Shown: piece after piece, positions 10,599 to 21,782 of the stretch
Layout: each line of letters opens with the position of its first letter
Numbering within the stretch: the stretch's first letter is position 1
Assembly (NCBI RefSeq): GCF_009727055.1
Contig: NC_052351.1
Location: forward strand, 57,666,379-57,730,378
Direction: 5' to 3'
Length of the DNA: 64,000 bases
From: Benincasa hispida
Taxonomy: Eukaryota; Streptophyta; Magnoliopsida; Cucurbitales; Cucurbitaceae
The notes under the pieces: model-generated
What the model saw: the letters and a program-made list of their open reading frames with translations, nothing else
Database searches by the model: none
What the model was told of the DNA's origin: nothing
Translations under genes and position numbers: made by a program

Positions 10599-12284
10599 TG
10601 ATGTGCAATTATGGAGGAAATGTGATGATGAAAATGCGTTGAGCACTCAAGTTTTCTCAATGGAATCCACGTGTAAACCCCACTGAGTTCCTGGTAAGTC
10701 CAGGGTCGAACTCAGGGACTTGTGAAAAGAGGTTGCAGTGGTAATTTTTAGAAAACTTTTTGTGGTAACCGGTAACTCAATTAATTGTTGGTTTATTTAT
10801 TGATTATAGTAATGAAAAATAAACAAATGCAATGGATTTGAGAAAATTCTGATTGTGTGATAGATGCACTGAGTATGTGGATGAACGGGTTGAGAAGGTC
10901 TTTAGCTAGCGTTACTTGGGAATGCGTCAGACCATGCGATCATGCTACAACCATGCACAGTAAGTCATTTTCCAATGCAAATGCGATGCTCCTAAGTCTA
11001 GAATGCATGTGTTGAATGCAAAAGTGTCCATAGAGCTTATTCCTAAGTCTCTACTCTTTTCCTATGCGATGATGCAAGATGTACAAAGGCAAGGTGACCG
11101 CACACAATCATATCCTATCTCTAGGATGCATGCAATGCGTTAATAGCAAACAGTGCTTATTCCTAAGCTCATTTCTCTTGATTATGCATTCTGATCTGAC
11201 TCTCTCGAGCCTAGATTCTGATCTGACCTTCCGAAGCCTAGGTTCTGTCCTTAGACTACCCTCTCGAGTATCTCTAATGGACGAATGAAGCATACATAAT
11301 ACAAGATAATCGCATAGAATGAAGATCATCAATTGTGCTAACTATGTGCTTCTCAACCCATTCAATAGGTTTAACTACTCATGTGAAAATAACAGAGAGT
11401 GAACGGATATAGAGAAGAAAATTCCATTTCTATAAATGAGTTTGAATACAAAATAATAATGGAAGATAAAGGTAGAGAGCCTGGTAGCAATCCCTTGCTG
11501 CCCAAGGCTTTTACATTGGCAACTTTATTCGGTTCAAAAGATATTCCTGCTTCCGCAGAAGTCGACCCTCTCTCTGATCTTGAAGCTTCCAGTGCTCTCC
11601 CAAGCTTACCGGAATAATCTGTCGGCAAAACCTCCTTCTCTCGCGTCCGCCTTAAAATAAAAGAAAATCTAAGAATAAGGCTAAACTATGAACGAAACTT
11701 GTGAACTCGGAACTTTTGAATTGGTGAACTCGTTAATTAGTGGAACCTTTTTTCTGAAGAATGTCTCTGGTATTTATAGAGCTTTGGGGTGAAGGCGGAT
11801 TCTCTCTTATGATTGCACAGATGGGATGGCTTTAATTCCCTGATTGATGCGTCGAATATTTGTCACTGAAAAGCTGATTGTACTTGTTATCGTTAGCGGC
11901 TATCAGCTTAATTCGGATTCGACCTTCATCAGTTTTCTGTCCCATCGTGATTAATTATGTCTTTCACTCAGATACGCCCACAAAGTTGTGTCGACTCTAT
12001 GCGGCAATCCTTCTTGAACAGATGTTTGCGAACACAAATCACCGTAAAGCCTTGCGGCAATGCTGTGCTCGACCAATGATTTCCTATGACCGCTCTTTCC
12101 TCCTTGCGTCAACATATATTCTGCATAAAAATACAAAAATCAACTGTTTCTATGCGATGAACGCATGCGACCGAAATGTTGTAAAGTTAATGCTTTTAGA
12201 CGCAATTTAACATATTTTATCAGCGCAAGCCAACATTGTTTAAGAACTTAGCACTATGATAACGTGCATTTCTACCCGTTATCA
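10599..12284 (-). repeat. 5' LTR of the gypsy element
   Basis: A 1686-bp LTR. On the minus strand it starts with hairpin arm TGATAACGGGT, loop AGAAAT, arm GCACGTTATCA. Compared with the 3' LTR and the solo LTR it lacks about 16 bases at its 3' end beside the primer-binding site, consistent with a slip between GATG repeats. Open frames of 60-110 codons inside it are not gene-like. Confidence 0.9.
11771..11781 (-). promoter_or_regulatory. TATA box of the 5' LTR
   Basis: On the minus strand CTCTATAAATA, about 500 bases from the LTR start and in the same relative position as in LTRs H, J and the LTR at 44829. It is the presumed start signal for the element's RNA. Confidence 0.6.
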
Positions 12285-13690
12285 CCTAGGGTGAATCCTT
12301 TTGATACAGGAAAATGCGTGAGAAGACACTTGAGAGTTCTTCACCTCCTTCCTGCATTCTAAGTGACGACCAAAGCCCTCGATCAAAGATAAATCTCGAG
12401 AGAGTCAGCTCCACCGCCCATCCATGGCACCACCGGCAGCTTTGCTGCACATCCGCTGGAAGTAAGTCGTCTCTTCCAGCCGGTCATTTCATTTTCTCTT
12501 CTTTTCTTACATTGTATTAAATACATTTTATGGTTAAGGAATTAATACATTATGTTTTCAATGCATTTCTGTGTTCCTTCGATTCCATCTCCACCCTCTT
12601 TACTTAACATCTTTAACTTTCATCGCATACTTAGTCATATAGATTAGAGATATGAATCATGTTGCAAACCACCGAGTGGTGTGCGTTGTGTGAGTGTGTG
12701 AGAAAACCTTATTTGCTTAGTGTGAAGATATAGCAATGCCTGTCTATAGGCGGACGGGTTGCTTGTCTATGAGTAAAGTCAGCAACAACTAACTGTCTGA
12801 GAGGGTAAGTGGTTGGTCGCATTAAGCAATATAAGTCATTGTTCACTAAAGATAGGAATAATCTTATGTCAGCAAAGTTCATGCGGTTACCTTGTCTTAT
12901 GTATGCGCCCATCACACCTTTAGAGCTACTCGAGAGAGAGTCTAAAGTATGAACCTAAGACTCGAGAGAGCTAGGTTAGAATCGATGCTCGAGAGGCCTA
13001 GATTAGGTTTGCAAAAGCAAGAATGGAGACTTAGGAATAAGCTCGGTTTGTTATTACACAGTGTATGCACCATACAGAGAGGACAATGGTTGCGTCTAGG
13101 AAGTAGGATATGGTGGCTGTATGCGGTCATCTTGACATTTATGCATACACACCGCATATGTCCTAGATTTAGGCTTTTATTGTATGTAGCATGATCGCAT
13201 GGCTTGCGTTGACTAAAGTTGCCCTTGCGGTCACACTTAAGTATTGCAATGAAATCATCTCTACATTTTATCTACTTTCCCATTCATTTGTTTCATGTCA
13301 AAAGTTTTCGTGTATATATCTCTCATTCATATTCTCATTGCATTGTTTGTTAGTTAGGAGTAGGAGTAGTGTTAGCTTAGAAACCTTCCCATCCATTCTT
13401 TTATTCAACCGCCACATGCACATTACCGCATTTATTTTGCTACAAGTCCCTGAGTTCGACCTTGGATCACCGAGAAACTTGCGTTTGCGTTATACTTGGC
13501 GTAAGCGCAAGAAAACTTGTGACATGACACATGGCCATCGCATACATTTATTAACGCATAGTCATTCCAACGCATGACCATCGACACATGACTATCAACA
13601 CATACCTAAAGAACATGCATCGCATATTGCGTCCAAGGGATTTTAGTTGTCGAGTAAATTGACATCTAATTTCTCTTAATCACAAAGTAG
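12285..13690 (+). repeat. Gypsy LTR 'H', 3' part
   Basis: This continues LTR H after the complete element. The right copy of CCTAG is at 12285-12289. The order of blocks follows the other LTRs: ATGTATGCGCCCATCA near 12900, repeated CTCGAGAGAG units at 12929-12990, a block around CATGATCGCATGGC near 13190, and a CCCTGAGTTCGACC block near 13448. The right boundary is uncertain, between about 13597 and 13690. Confidence 0.6.
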
Positions 13691-14617
13691 ATTAAAACAC
13701 AGTGTAAAAGGCTCGGGAAGCAAAGCATTGCTACTGGGCTTCCTATTCCTACTTTCCATTGTCGTTTTGTATTCTGATTTATTTATAAAATGGAATTTGC
13801 ATCTTTACATCTGTTCAATCTCTTCACATTGCGCATGAGTAACTAAATTTCCGAATGGGTTGAAAAGCACTTAGCTAGCATGACCTAAGATCTTCACTTT
13901 ATGTGATCATCTTGTCTTATGTATGCGTCATTCATCTTTTAGAGATACTTGAGAGAGTAGTCTAAAGAAAGAACCTGGACTTGAGAGAGTCAGGTTAGAA
14001 TCTAGACTTGAGAGAATCAGATTAGAATCGCATAAGCAAGAGATAGAAACTTAGAGACAAGTTTGGTTTGCTATTATGCATTTCATGCACCCTAGAAATA
14101 GGATATGGTAGTATGCGGTCACCTTGTTTATGTGTGTACCGTTCATCATCGCATAGACAATAATAGAGGCTTAGACATAAGTCCTATCAACATCATCGTA
14201 TACATACCTAGAATTAAGAACTATGGCATTTGTATTGAGAGATGACATGTTGTTGTGTATGTGTAGCATGATCGCATAACGTGAACGCAATCTTAGGAAG
14301 TGTTAGCTAAATCCCTTTTCAACCCGTTCCCCGCATACTCATTGAAACTTTCACTATCATCAACTCTTCACTCAATTTCGCCGCATAGGATTCATACATA
14401 AAACAGTACACCGACCAAAATTATTTTTTTTTGTCACCGAAAAGGAATCAAAATTTACCATAGTATATTGTCTCAGTAGTCCCTGTGTTCGACCCTGGAC
14501 TTACCAGAAAACCTAGTAAGGTTTATACTTGGATTTTACTACGAAAACTTGCATGTGCAACGCATAGTTCATCACCACAATTTCATACCATTATTTCATC
14601 ACATTCACAATGCATCA
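13691..14617 (+). repeat. Gypsy LTR 'J', 3' part
   Basis: It resumes where J broke off at 3374: GTGTAAAAGGCTCGGGAAGC here follows the AAGCAGGAA block, as in the intact LTRs. It continues through the TACTTGAGAGAG units, the CACCCTAGAAATAGGATATGG block and GTTCGACCCTGGACTTACC, and ends in ATGCATCA at 14617. Immediately after comes copia gag. Confidence 0.65.
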
Positions 14618-15133
14618 TCTACCATCGATGAGGCCAGCCAGGTTAGCATAATTCTGCATTCAAATCCGGAGAGCTTCCTACACTTTATTAGTAACGTGAT
14701 TCTTAACAAAGTGAAATATAACCTTATAACTCTTCTCAACGAGTTGCAGACCTACCAATCTTTACTAAAAAGTAAGGAGATGAAGAAGGGTGAGGCAAAT
14801 GTTGTTTCATCCTCTAGGACATTCCATAGAGGTTCGACCTCAGGAACAAATTCTGCACCTTCTACTTTTAACTCTGCAAATGGGAAGAAGAAGAAAGGTG
14901 GTAAGGGAAAAGGGAAGGCACCTGCTAGCCCACCGCTTGTCGCCTCAAGGAGGCATCCATCGATTGAAAAGGGAAAGTATTTCCACTGCAATCATGATGG
15001 ATATTGGAAGAGGAACTATCCTCGCTGGTTGAAAGAGAGGAAGGCCGCCAAGACTAAGGCCAAGGCAGAGAAAAGTAAATATGATTTACTTGTACTTGAA
15101 ACTTGTTTAGTGGAGAATGATGATTCTGTCTAG
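14618..15133 (+). pseudogene. copia-1 gag, 3' part
   Basis: The frame enters from gypsy LTR sequence, and the recognisable gag begins at about TIDEASQVSIIL (14621). A conserved NELQTYQSLLK helix and a lysine/glycine-rich stretch follow (14880-14930). The nucleocapsid knuckle near 14980-15010 reads YFHCNHDGYWKRNYP. Three of the metal-binding positions of the usual C-x2-C-x4-H-x4-C are changed to tyrosine, so it cannot bind zinc. The frame ends at a TAG just before the protease motif, where family members have tryptophan. Confidence 0.75.
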
Positions 15134-16644
15134 ATAATTGATTCGAGTGCCACTAATCACGTTTGTTCTTCTTTTCAAGGGATTAGATCCTGGTGACTGC
15201 TAAAGGCTGGTGAGATGACGATGCGAGTAGGCACCGGGCACGTCGTCTCAGCTGTGGCAGTGGGAGGGCTCCAATTAGCTTTACAGAGTAGGTTTCTAGT
15301 TTTGAATGATGTATATATTGTTCCCGAATTTAAGAGGAACCTCATTTCTGTAAAGTGTTTATTGCAACGTAAATACACTATTTCTTTCAATGTGGATAAA
15401 GCATTTATTCATAAAAATGGTGTTATTATTTGTACAACAAATTTGGAATCTAATTATATGTGCTAAGGCCATTAGCCATTAATTCCCTCAATAACATAGA
15501 ATTGTTTAAAGCTACCATAACTCAAACAAAACCTCGACGTATTTCTCCAAAAGAAAATTCCCCTCTTTGGCATCTTCGTTTAGGGCACATCAATCTCAAT
15601 AGGATTGAGAGATTGATGAAGAATGGACTTCTAAATGAGTTAGAAGAAAATTCTTTACCAGTGTGCGAGTCTTACCTTGAGGGTAAGTTGACTAAATGAC
15701 CTTTTATTGGAAAAGGTTATAGAGCCAAGGAGCCTCTTGAGTTAGTACATTCTGATCTTTGTGGTCCTATGAATATGCCCGCCCGAGGTGCCTATGAGTA
15801 TTTTTTCAGTTTTACTGATGATTACTCCAAGTACGGGTATATTTATCTTATGCAATGGAAGTTTGAATCTTTTGAAAAGTTTAAAGAGTTCAAGGCTAAA
15901 GTTGAAAACGCATTGGATAGACGAATTAAAACATTTTGATCGGATCGAGGTAGAGAGTTTTTGGACTCGAGATTCCAGGACTATTTGATAGAACATGGAA
16001 TCGTTTTCCAACTCTCAGCACGGGGTAGACCTCAGCAAAATGGTGTAGCAGAGAGGAGAATTAGAACCTTGTTGGACATGGTTCGTTCGATGATGAGCTA
16101 TGCTTCCTTACTGAACTCGTTTTGGGGTTTCACAGTGGAGATTGTGGTATATATACTCAATAATGTTCCCTCAAAGAGTGTTGCGAGAACACTTCTAGAG
16201 TTGTGGAACGAGTGTAAAGCTAGTTTACGTCACTTCTGCATTTGGGGTTGCCCTACATACGTGCTTGAGGCTAATCCCAAGAAGTTGGAATCACGGTCGA
16301 GGTTATGTCTCTTTGTAGGCTACCCCAAAGGTACACGAGGGGGTTATTTTTATGATCCGACGAAAAATAGGGTGTTTGTTTCAACAAACGCTACTTTCCT
16401 GGAGGAGGATCATATAAGGGAGCACAGTTCACGAAGTAAAGTCCTGTTGCGTGAGTTTTCTATTAAAACTACTGAAACTTCAATAAGAGTTGTTGAAAAG
16501 TCTGCTACATCAGTAAGAGTTGTTGATGGGAGTTCATCTAGTAGGTCGGTTCCACCTCAAGAGTTGAGGGAACTTCAACATAGTAGGAGGGTTGTGAACC
16601 TACCCGTTCGCTATCTGGGTTTCACGAAATCCTTACTATGGTAG
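15134..16644 (+). pseudogene. copia-1 protease and integrase
   Basis: Protease: a D-S-S-A-T-N-H site near 15141-15160 (family D-S-G-A), then GTGHVVSAVAVGGLQL and FKRNLISVKCLL. Pre-integrase zinc region at about 15560-15690: WHLRLGHIN, then CESYLEGK, where the last metal cysteine is tyrosine. Integrase core: aspartate in ELVHSDLCGP (about 15745), aspartate in SDRGREF (about 15945, just after a TGA), glutamate in QQNGVAERR (about 16035). The GKGYRAKEP entry and the C-terminal SRLCLFVGYPKGTRGG region are also present. At least three stops or frameshifts separate the blocks. Confidence 0.8.
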
Positions 16645-18179
16645 TAGATGGCGACGTTGAGGATCCGTTGCCTATCAGAAGGCAATGAAGGATATTGACT
16701 GGGATGAATGGGTCAAGGCCATGGACCTCGAGATGGAGTCGATGTACTTCAACTCAGTATGGGATCTTGTTGATTAGCCTGATCAGGTAAGACCTATAGG
16801 TTGTAAATGGATCTATAAGTGCAAACGGGGCACTGATGGGAAGGTACAAACCTTCAAGGCTTGACTTGTGGGAAATGGTTATACCCATGTAGAGGGAGTC
16901 GACTATGAAGAGACTTTCTCGCCTGTTGCCATGTTAAAGTCGATCCGCATCCTTCTGTCCATTGCAGCTTATTATAATTATGAGATCTGGCAAATGGACG
17001 TCAAGACGGCCTTTCTGAATGGCAATCTTGAGGAGACTCTTTTATATGGTGCAACCCGACGGATTCATAGCCCAAGATCAAGAGCAAAAGGTTTGCAAGC
17101 TGAATAGGTCCATTTACGGGCTGAAACAGTTGTCTAGATCTTGGAATATACGGTCTGATACTACGATCAAGTCGTATGGCTTTGACCAAAATTTTGATGA
17201 ATCTTGTGTCTACAAGAAGGTCATCAATGCTTCAGTAGTCTTCTTAGTGTTGTACGTAGATGATATACTACTCATTGGAAATAATGTAGGTCTACTGACT
17301 GCAGTTAAGAACTGGCTACTGACCCAATTCTAAATGAATGATTTGGGAGAGGCTTAGTTTGTTTTAGGTATAAAGATCTTTCGGAATCGTAAGAACAAAG
17401 TGCTAGCATTGTCTCAGACATTGTATATTGACAAGATCTTGCTCAGGTACTCGATGCAGGACTCCAAGAGGGGCCTATTTCTGTTCAGGCATGGAATCAC
17501 TTTGTCTAAGGACATGTGTCCCAAGATGCCTCAAAAGGTTGAGGAGATGAGACGGGTCCCATATGCGTCTGCCGTTGGTAGTTTGATGTACGCAATTCTC
17601 TGTACTCATCTAGACATCTCCAACGCTGTGGGCATAGTCAGTAGGTATCAGTCCAACCTAGGCCAAGGTCACTGGACCATAGTGAAGAACATCCTCAAGT
17701 ATCTTAGGAGAACGAGGGACTACATGCTTGTGTATGGATCTAGGGATTTGATCCTTACTGTATACATGGATTCTAACTTTCAGACTGATAAGGACTATCA
17801 CAAGTCCACATCAGGGTCAGTCTTTACTTTTAACGGAGGAGTTGTAGTGTGGCGAAGCACTAAGCAGGGGTGCATCTTCGATTCCACTATGAAGGCAGAG
17901 TACGTAGCAGCTTGCGAAGTTACTAAAGAGGCCATCTGGCTCAGAAAGTTCTTGACATAACTGGAAGTTGTTCCAGATATGTCTAGGCCCATTACCCTCT
18001 ATTGTGATAATAGTGGGGCAGTGGTGAACTCCAAAGAGCCGAGAAGTCACATGTGCGACAAACACATAGAGCGGAAGTATCATCTGATCCGTGAGATAGG
18101 GGACGTGATCGTCACGAAGATCGCTTTGGAGCCCAATGTTCCTGAACCGTTTAGAAGGCTCTCACGCTACAGTGTTTGA
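16645..18179 (+). pseudogene. copia-1 reverse transcriptase and RNase H
   Basis: RT blocks: WVKAMDLEMESM (16710), GCKWIYKCK (16800), VDYEETFSPVAM (16900) and MDVKTAFLNGNLEE (16995) lie in one frame. After a frameshift near 17045 come NRSIYGLKQLSRSW and the catalytic YVDDILLIGN at about 17254. RNase H blocks: YMDSNFQTDKD (17764), STSGSVFTFNGG, STMKAEYVAA (17884), YCDNSGAV (18001) and HIERKYHLIRE (18063). Stops occur at about 16774, 16861, 17332, 17356 and 17958. It is recognisable across the full length but not functional. Confidence 0.85.
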
Positions 18180-18319
18180 GGGTCACCTTCAGAGCATGGG
18201 TTTCACAGGATTTCCCGCGACTAGACTAAGGCAAGTGGGAGATTTTCTTATACTGGGATTTTATGCCCTAGTTTTTTGTTTTGTACTAGTTTTATGTATA
18301 CATCCCACTCCACTTAGGA

Positions 18320-18331
18320 AAAGTGGAAGAT
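18320..18331 (+). other. Polypurine tract of copia-1
   Basis: AAGTGGAAGATT lies directly before the 3' LTR start. A second, very similar AAGTGGGAGATT is at 18234-18245, followed by a sequence like an LTR start (GGGATTTTATGCCCTAG), so this junction may have been duplicated. Confidence 0.55.
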
Positions 18332-20451
18332 TGTTTGGGTGATGCCCTAAAGTCTCGTTGTCCTATAGTTTGTAAACTGTTTGTACGAACGCTTGTGTTG
18401 TATAAATATATGATATTTACTTCACATCTTGATTTTTCTCAGTTGTATGTTTTATTTGCTTTACCACAAACCAATAAACATAAAATCTCTGGTTATCTAT
18501 ATGTAACTTAAGCATGTATGTGGTGACATACAAGTGGATCATGTCTTGAGTGATAACCAAAATGGTCTGTAGTATATGGATATTAGAAGGGAAACCTTAT
18601 CCTAGTAACGCTACAGATGCGGCCCGCTTTGTGGAATGGTCACAAGTGTTGTGACTTGTCACGGATAGTCTGATCCTGATCATTCGTGTAGGGAACATGC
18701 GAGCAGGGTCATCCTATACAAAGAGTTTATGTAAGATCTGACCACAAAATGTTAACGTCACGTTATATAACACCGTTTATGACAGAGACTTCACTTCACT
18801 ATGATGACAAAAGGTAACATGACCTCAATTCTGAATGAATTGGGAACTCCTGCCATTGAGTACGGTCTTTTGATTTGTATGGGTGCGAGTGGCCAAGTCA
18901 CTGATTTAAACCTACAATTTTGGAGATTCGTCTGATTTGGGATCTGGGAACTCAGCTACACAAGATGGAATTCACTCCTTCCCCGAAGTAGGGGCAAGTA
19001 GATAGATAACTCCCCTAAGGGCTGATTCCAGGGCTTGAACAATGTCGCACCACATACCTTCTCTTAGCCCGAGAGGTGTTCACACATAGTTGGGCTATGT
19101 TGTATTGTTCATTAGAGGAATCAATGGTACTTAAGGAGTGAAATGTAACTACAGGGACAAAACGAAAAATTGGCTCAGTTGTACTTACGAGCATCTGTGA
19201 AGGGTCATCATACTCATGATTGGTTATATCTGATGGACAAAGAACTATATCTGTGGTAAGAAGAGTTCAACTGTTGGTCTTTAGTTGAATGTCTGGCAGT
19301 TAATGGATGGTAGATCTCGTGGCTAAAGAGTTTAGTCAGCTATTCACGGACCATTGGAGCTTCGAGCCACAAGTCCATTAGGTCCCCTGGGTAGCTTGGA
19401 TAAAGTCGAGAATCATTATTTGGGTCAGTTTGAAATGTTCAAATTGACAAGAGAGAGTTCGATTATATATGATATAATTGGCTAAATGTATGAGATACAT
19501 TATTTTGGAGGAAATTAGATATAAATATGATTTATATCAAGTGGAGGAGAAATTACTATAGTAGATATGTGATATCAAACTATAGGGTAAGAATATAATA
19601 TGATTATATTCTTTAATTATTAAATTGGTTAATTATGAGATAATTGACTGTTTTATTCTCCTCAATCGTGCATTAGTGGGAGCAGCTACATTCGGTTATG
19701 GTAACCGATGAATAAAATGAAAATTGTTTTCATTTGGCAAAAAGTTCGAAAATTCACAATCAGTGTGGAAACATAAACGATCGTCTACCTTGAGAGTCTA
19801 TATGATAGTATCTCATCGTCTAAAAAATCGCACACCAGCGCCTAAACTATGGCACGCCTTTCCCTAAACAATCAGTTAGCTTTCCTAAATGATCGTGTAG
19901 CGTGCCGCGTTTTCTAAACGATCTTCTACCTTTTATTAAACGATTGCTTAGTAAAAGCTACACGATCGTGTAGCTTCATCTAAACGATAAACATCCCTGC
20001 TATACGATAGCTCTTTCTCTCCCACTTGCTTATCGTCTACACAATTTTTTATTTCTCCTACCTCTACCGAATTCACCAAAGACCACACTTTGGATTCTCA
20101 CTCTGAGAATACCAAAGGCTCCAACTGGTGGTGTCGTCCCCATTGTTCACTTGTTCGTGCTTGTTCAAGTTGCTGCCATTTGTGTAGACGATCGTGCTGC
20201 TATAGCCGACCGATTTGTTGGGCGATAGAGTTTGCGTAGAGGTTCTTCCGCTGCTTCTGGGTTCGACGTTTGAAGAGAGTCTTCAACTGATATGAGAACT
20301 CTTTCTCTTTTGTTTTATTGTTCGAAGCATGCCATTAATTAGTGTTAATTTTCATAACTGTCTGTTGGAATGTATTTGTTGTATATTGGTCACAATGAAC
20401 TCAGAAAGATCTGAATGCGCTCATGGATGCTTTACGTTAAGAGTTCCATCA
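18332..20451 (+). repeat. copia-1 3' LTR (LTR 'A')
   Basis: It begins TGTTTGGGTGATGCCCTAAAG and shares long blocks with the LTRs at 21809, 57111 and (minus) 62045: ACATACAAGTGGATCATG, GACCCGCTTTGT-like, GGTCACAAGTGTTGTGACTTG-like and GGGCTGATTCCAGGGCTTGA. Around 19770-20040 it has a cluster of ACGATCGT-type palindromes. The end is set by eye at TTCCATCA (20451) and is less certain than the start. Confidence 0.65.
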
Positions 20452-20929
20452 ATGTGTTAGAAAACCCTCATTTCAGAAGACTTTGTTGATCCTTTTTGTG
20501 ATTCAAATTACTCTATTTATTATAAATAGTAATGAAAATTGAAAATGATTGTAGATGATATTCCTTTATTAGTTTATTTTTTTTATTTTTTTATTTTTTG
20601 CATTTGATTATTCATCTTTTTGTTGAGTTTCAAGGGGAGCAAATTTTGATTTTGGGATTTTATATTATAACTTGAAGTTTTGGTTTATGTTTGATTATTG
20701 GTGAGAAAATGGCGTAATAATTGGATAAATGGGAGAAAATAAGTGTATCTATAGGAAAAAAATGGGTGCACCTATATAAGTTGTTAAAATTGGAGTTTTT
20801 TTCTAACTTAAGACAACTTCAAAGAAGGATGAGTTGCATAAATGGTATTCAAGCCCAAAATAATAGAATATGTAGTACAAAGATAAAATAATTGCATAAA
20901 TAGAACAAAAAAAAAAGGTAAAAGACTAA
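20452..20929. other. AT-rich spacer, no gene seen
   Basis: Homopolymer-rich sequence (T runs near 20575-20600, an A run near 20910). No frame or repeat is recognised. Confidence 0.5.
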
Positions 20930-21459
20930 AAAGCCCACCCAACCACAATTTTGGGCGTTGCTTCTCGATTTTATCAAATTGAAATCTGTTACTGATACCT
21001 GCTATTAGTGGTAGTTTTCAATTTGAGAATGTGCTATCAGTTGTTATCACTGATAGCTGCTATTAGTTCTTATTGGTAATGTTGCATCAATTGCTATCAT
21101 TGATAGCTTCTATCAGTGATAACTTTTAACTTGAGAAATGTGCAATCAGTTGCTATCCTAAACATTGCCTAAATCCACCACCATTTATGCTGCAATGCTT
21201 ATCTTTTAGTATAGTTGCTACTTTGTTAAAATAAATTCTTAATTTCAAGTTATTGGTATCTTAAGAGAAGATATTTATATTATTTAGAAATTCAAATATG
21301 AAATTGATAGATAAGGTTACTGTAATAAATTCTTCAACATGTTGTTCAAAAATTAACTTTATCAGGTTGTCCAAACATTGAACACTAGAGACCAGTTATA
21401 GAAGCTATCACTGATAGCATGATATCCTTTTTCATTTTCTTAATGTCATCGGTTTAAAT
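20930..21459. repeat. Cluster of TATCA-n-TGATA palindromes (MITE-like)
   Basis: Several inverted-repeat words of the form GCTATCA, one or two bases, TGATAGC occur at about 21030-21060, 21090-21125 and 21405-21420, with related TGCTATCAGTTG and GCTGCTATTAG pieces between. It resembles the subterminal region of a short non-autonomous DNA transposon, but I could not define both ends. Confidence 0.35.
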
Positions 21460-21782
21460 GCTATCTGATCCCGCCGTCCAATCGAAATCTCCGTTGTGCG
21501 ATTAGAACCCTAACGGAAGCACGTCGAAGTCCACCGCCCAGTTCGATTTTCTCACAACCCACAAAAACGGAAGCTCTTAGAGCTCCACTCCACGCGTGAT
21601 CTCGTGAATTCGATCTTCATGAGCTTGCATTCCCTTTTGAATCCCATGAACACCATCGATTTGGGGTTCTGTTGATCATGCCACTCGAAGGTCGATTTTC
21701 ATGGTGTCCTTGAGCTCTAACTTTTGGGGATTTTTTTGAAGGAAGAAGCCCTATAGAAATCATTCATCTCAAAAAATCCAGC

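Larger units (their letters stand above)
4041..12284 (-). mobile_element. Complete non-autonomous Athila-like Ty3/gypsy retrotransposon
   Basis: An 8.2-kb element read on the minus strand. It has two directly repeated LTRs (10599-12284 as 5', 4041-5738 as 3'), a primer-binding site matching tRNA-Asp beside the 5' LTR, a polypurine tract beside the 3' LTR, and a perfect 5-bp target duplication CCTAG at 4036-4040 and 12285-12289. Inside are gag and part of protease, then non-coding DNA: no reverse transcriptase, RNase H or integrase. It is therefore a pol-deleted derivative that would have needed a relative's enzymes. A solo LTR of the same group sits inside it in the opposite orientation. The Athila/Tat assignment rests on the gag and protease sequence style, the tRNA-Asp site and the LTR start. 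Confidence 0.9.
14618..20451 (+). mobile_element. Decayed Ty1/copia retrotransposon (copia-1)
   Basis: Plus strand, order gag, protease, integrase, reverse transcriptase, RNase H, polypurine tract, 3' LTR. That order, with integrase before RT, defines copia. The 5' LTR, primer-binding site and start of gag are missing: gag begins abruptly next to the end of gypsy LTR J. Many stops and frameshifts make it a dead copy. Confidence 0.85.

Noticed and set aside
11371..11628. Frame of 85 codons shared by three LTRs (also 4897-5082 and 6890-7186)
   Set aside because: It lies in LTR sequence. Where copies differ, most changes alter the amino acid, and one copy is shortened by an indel, so there is no sign of protein-level selection.
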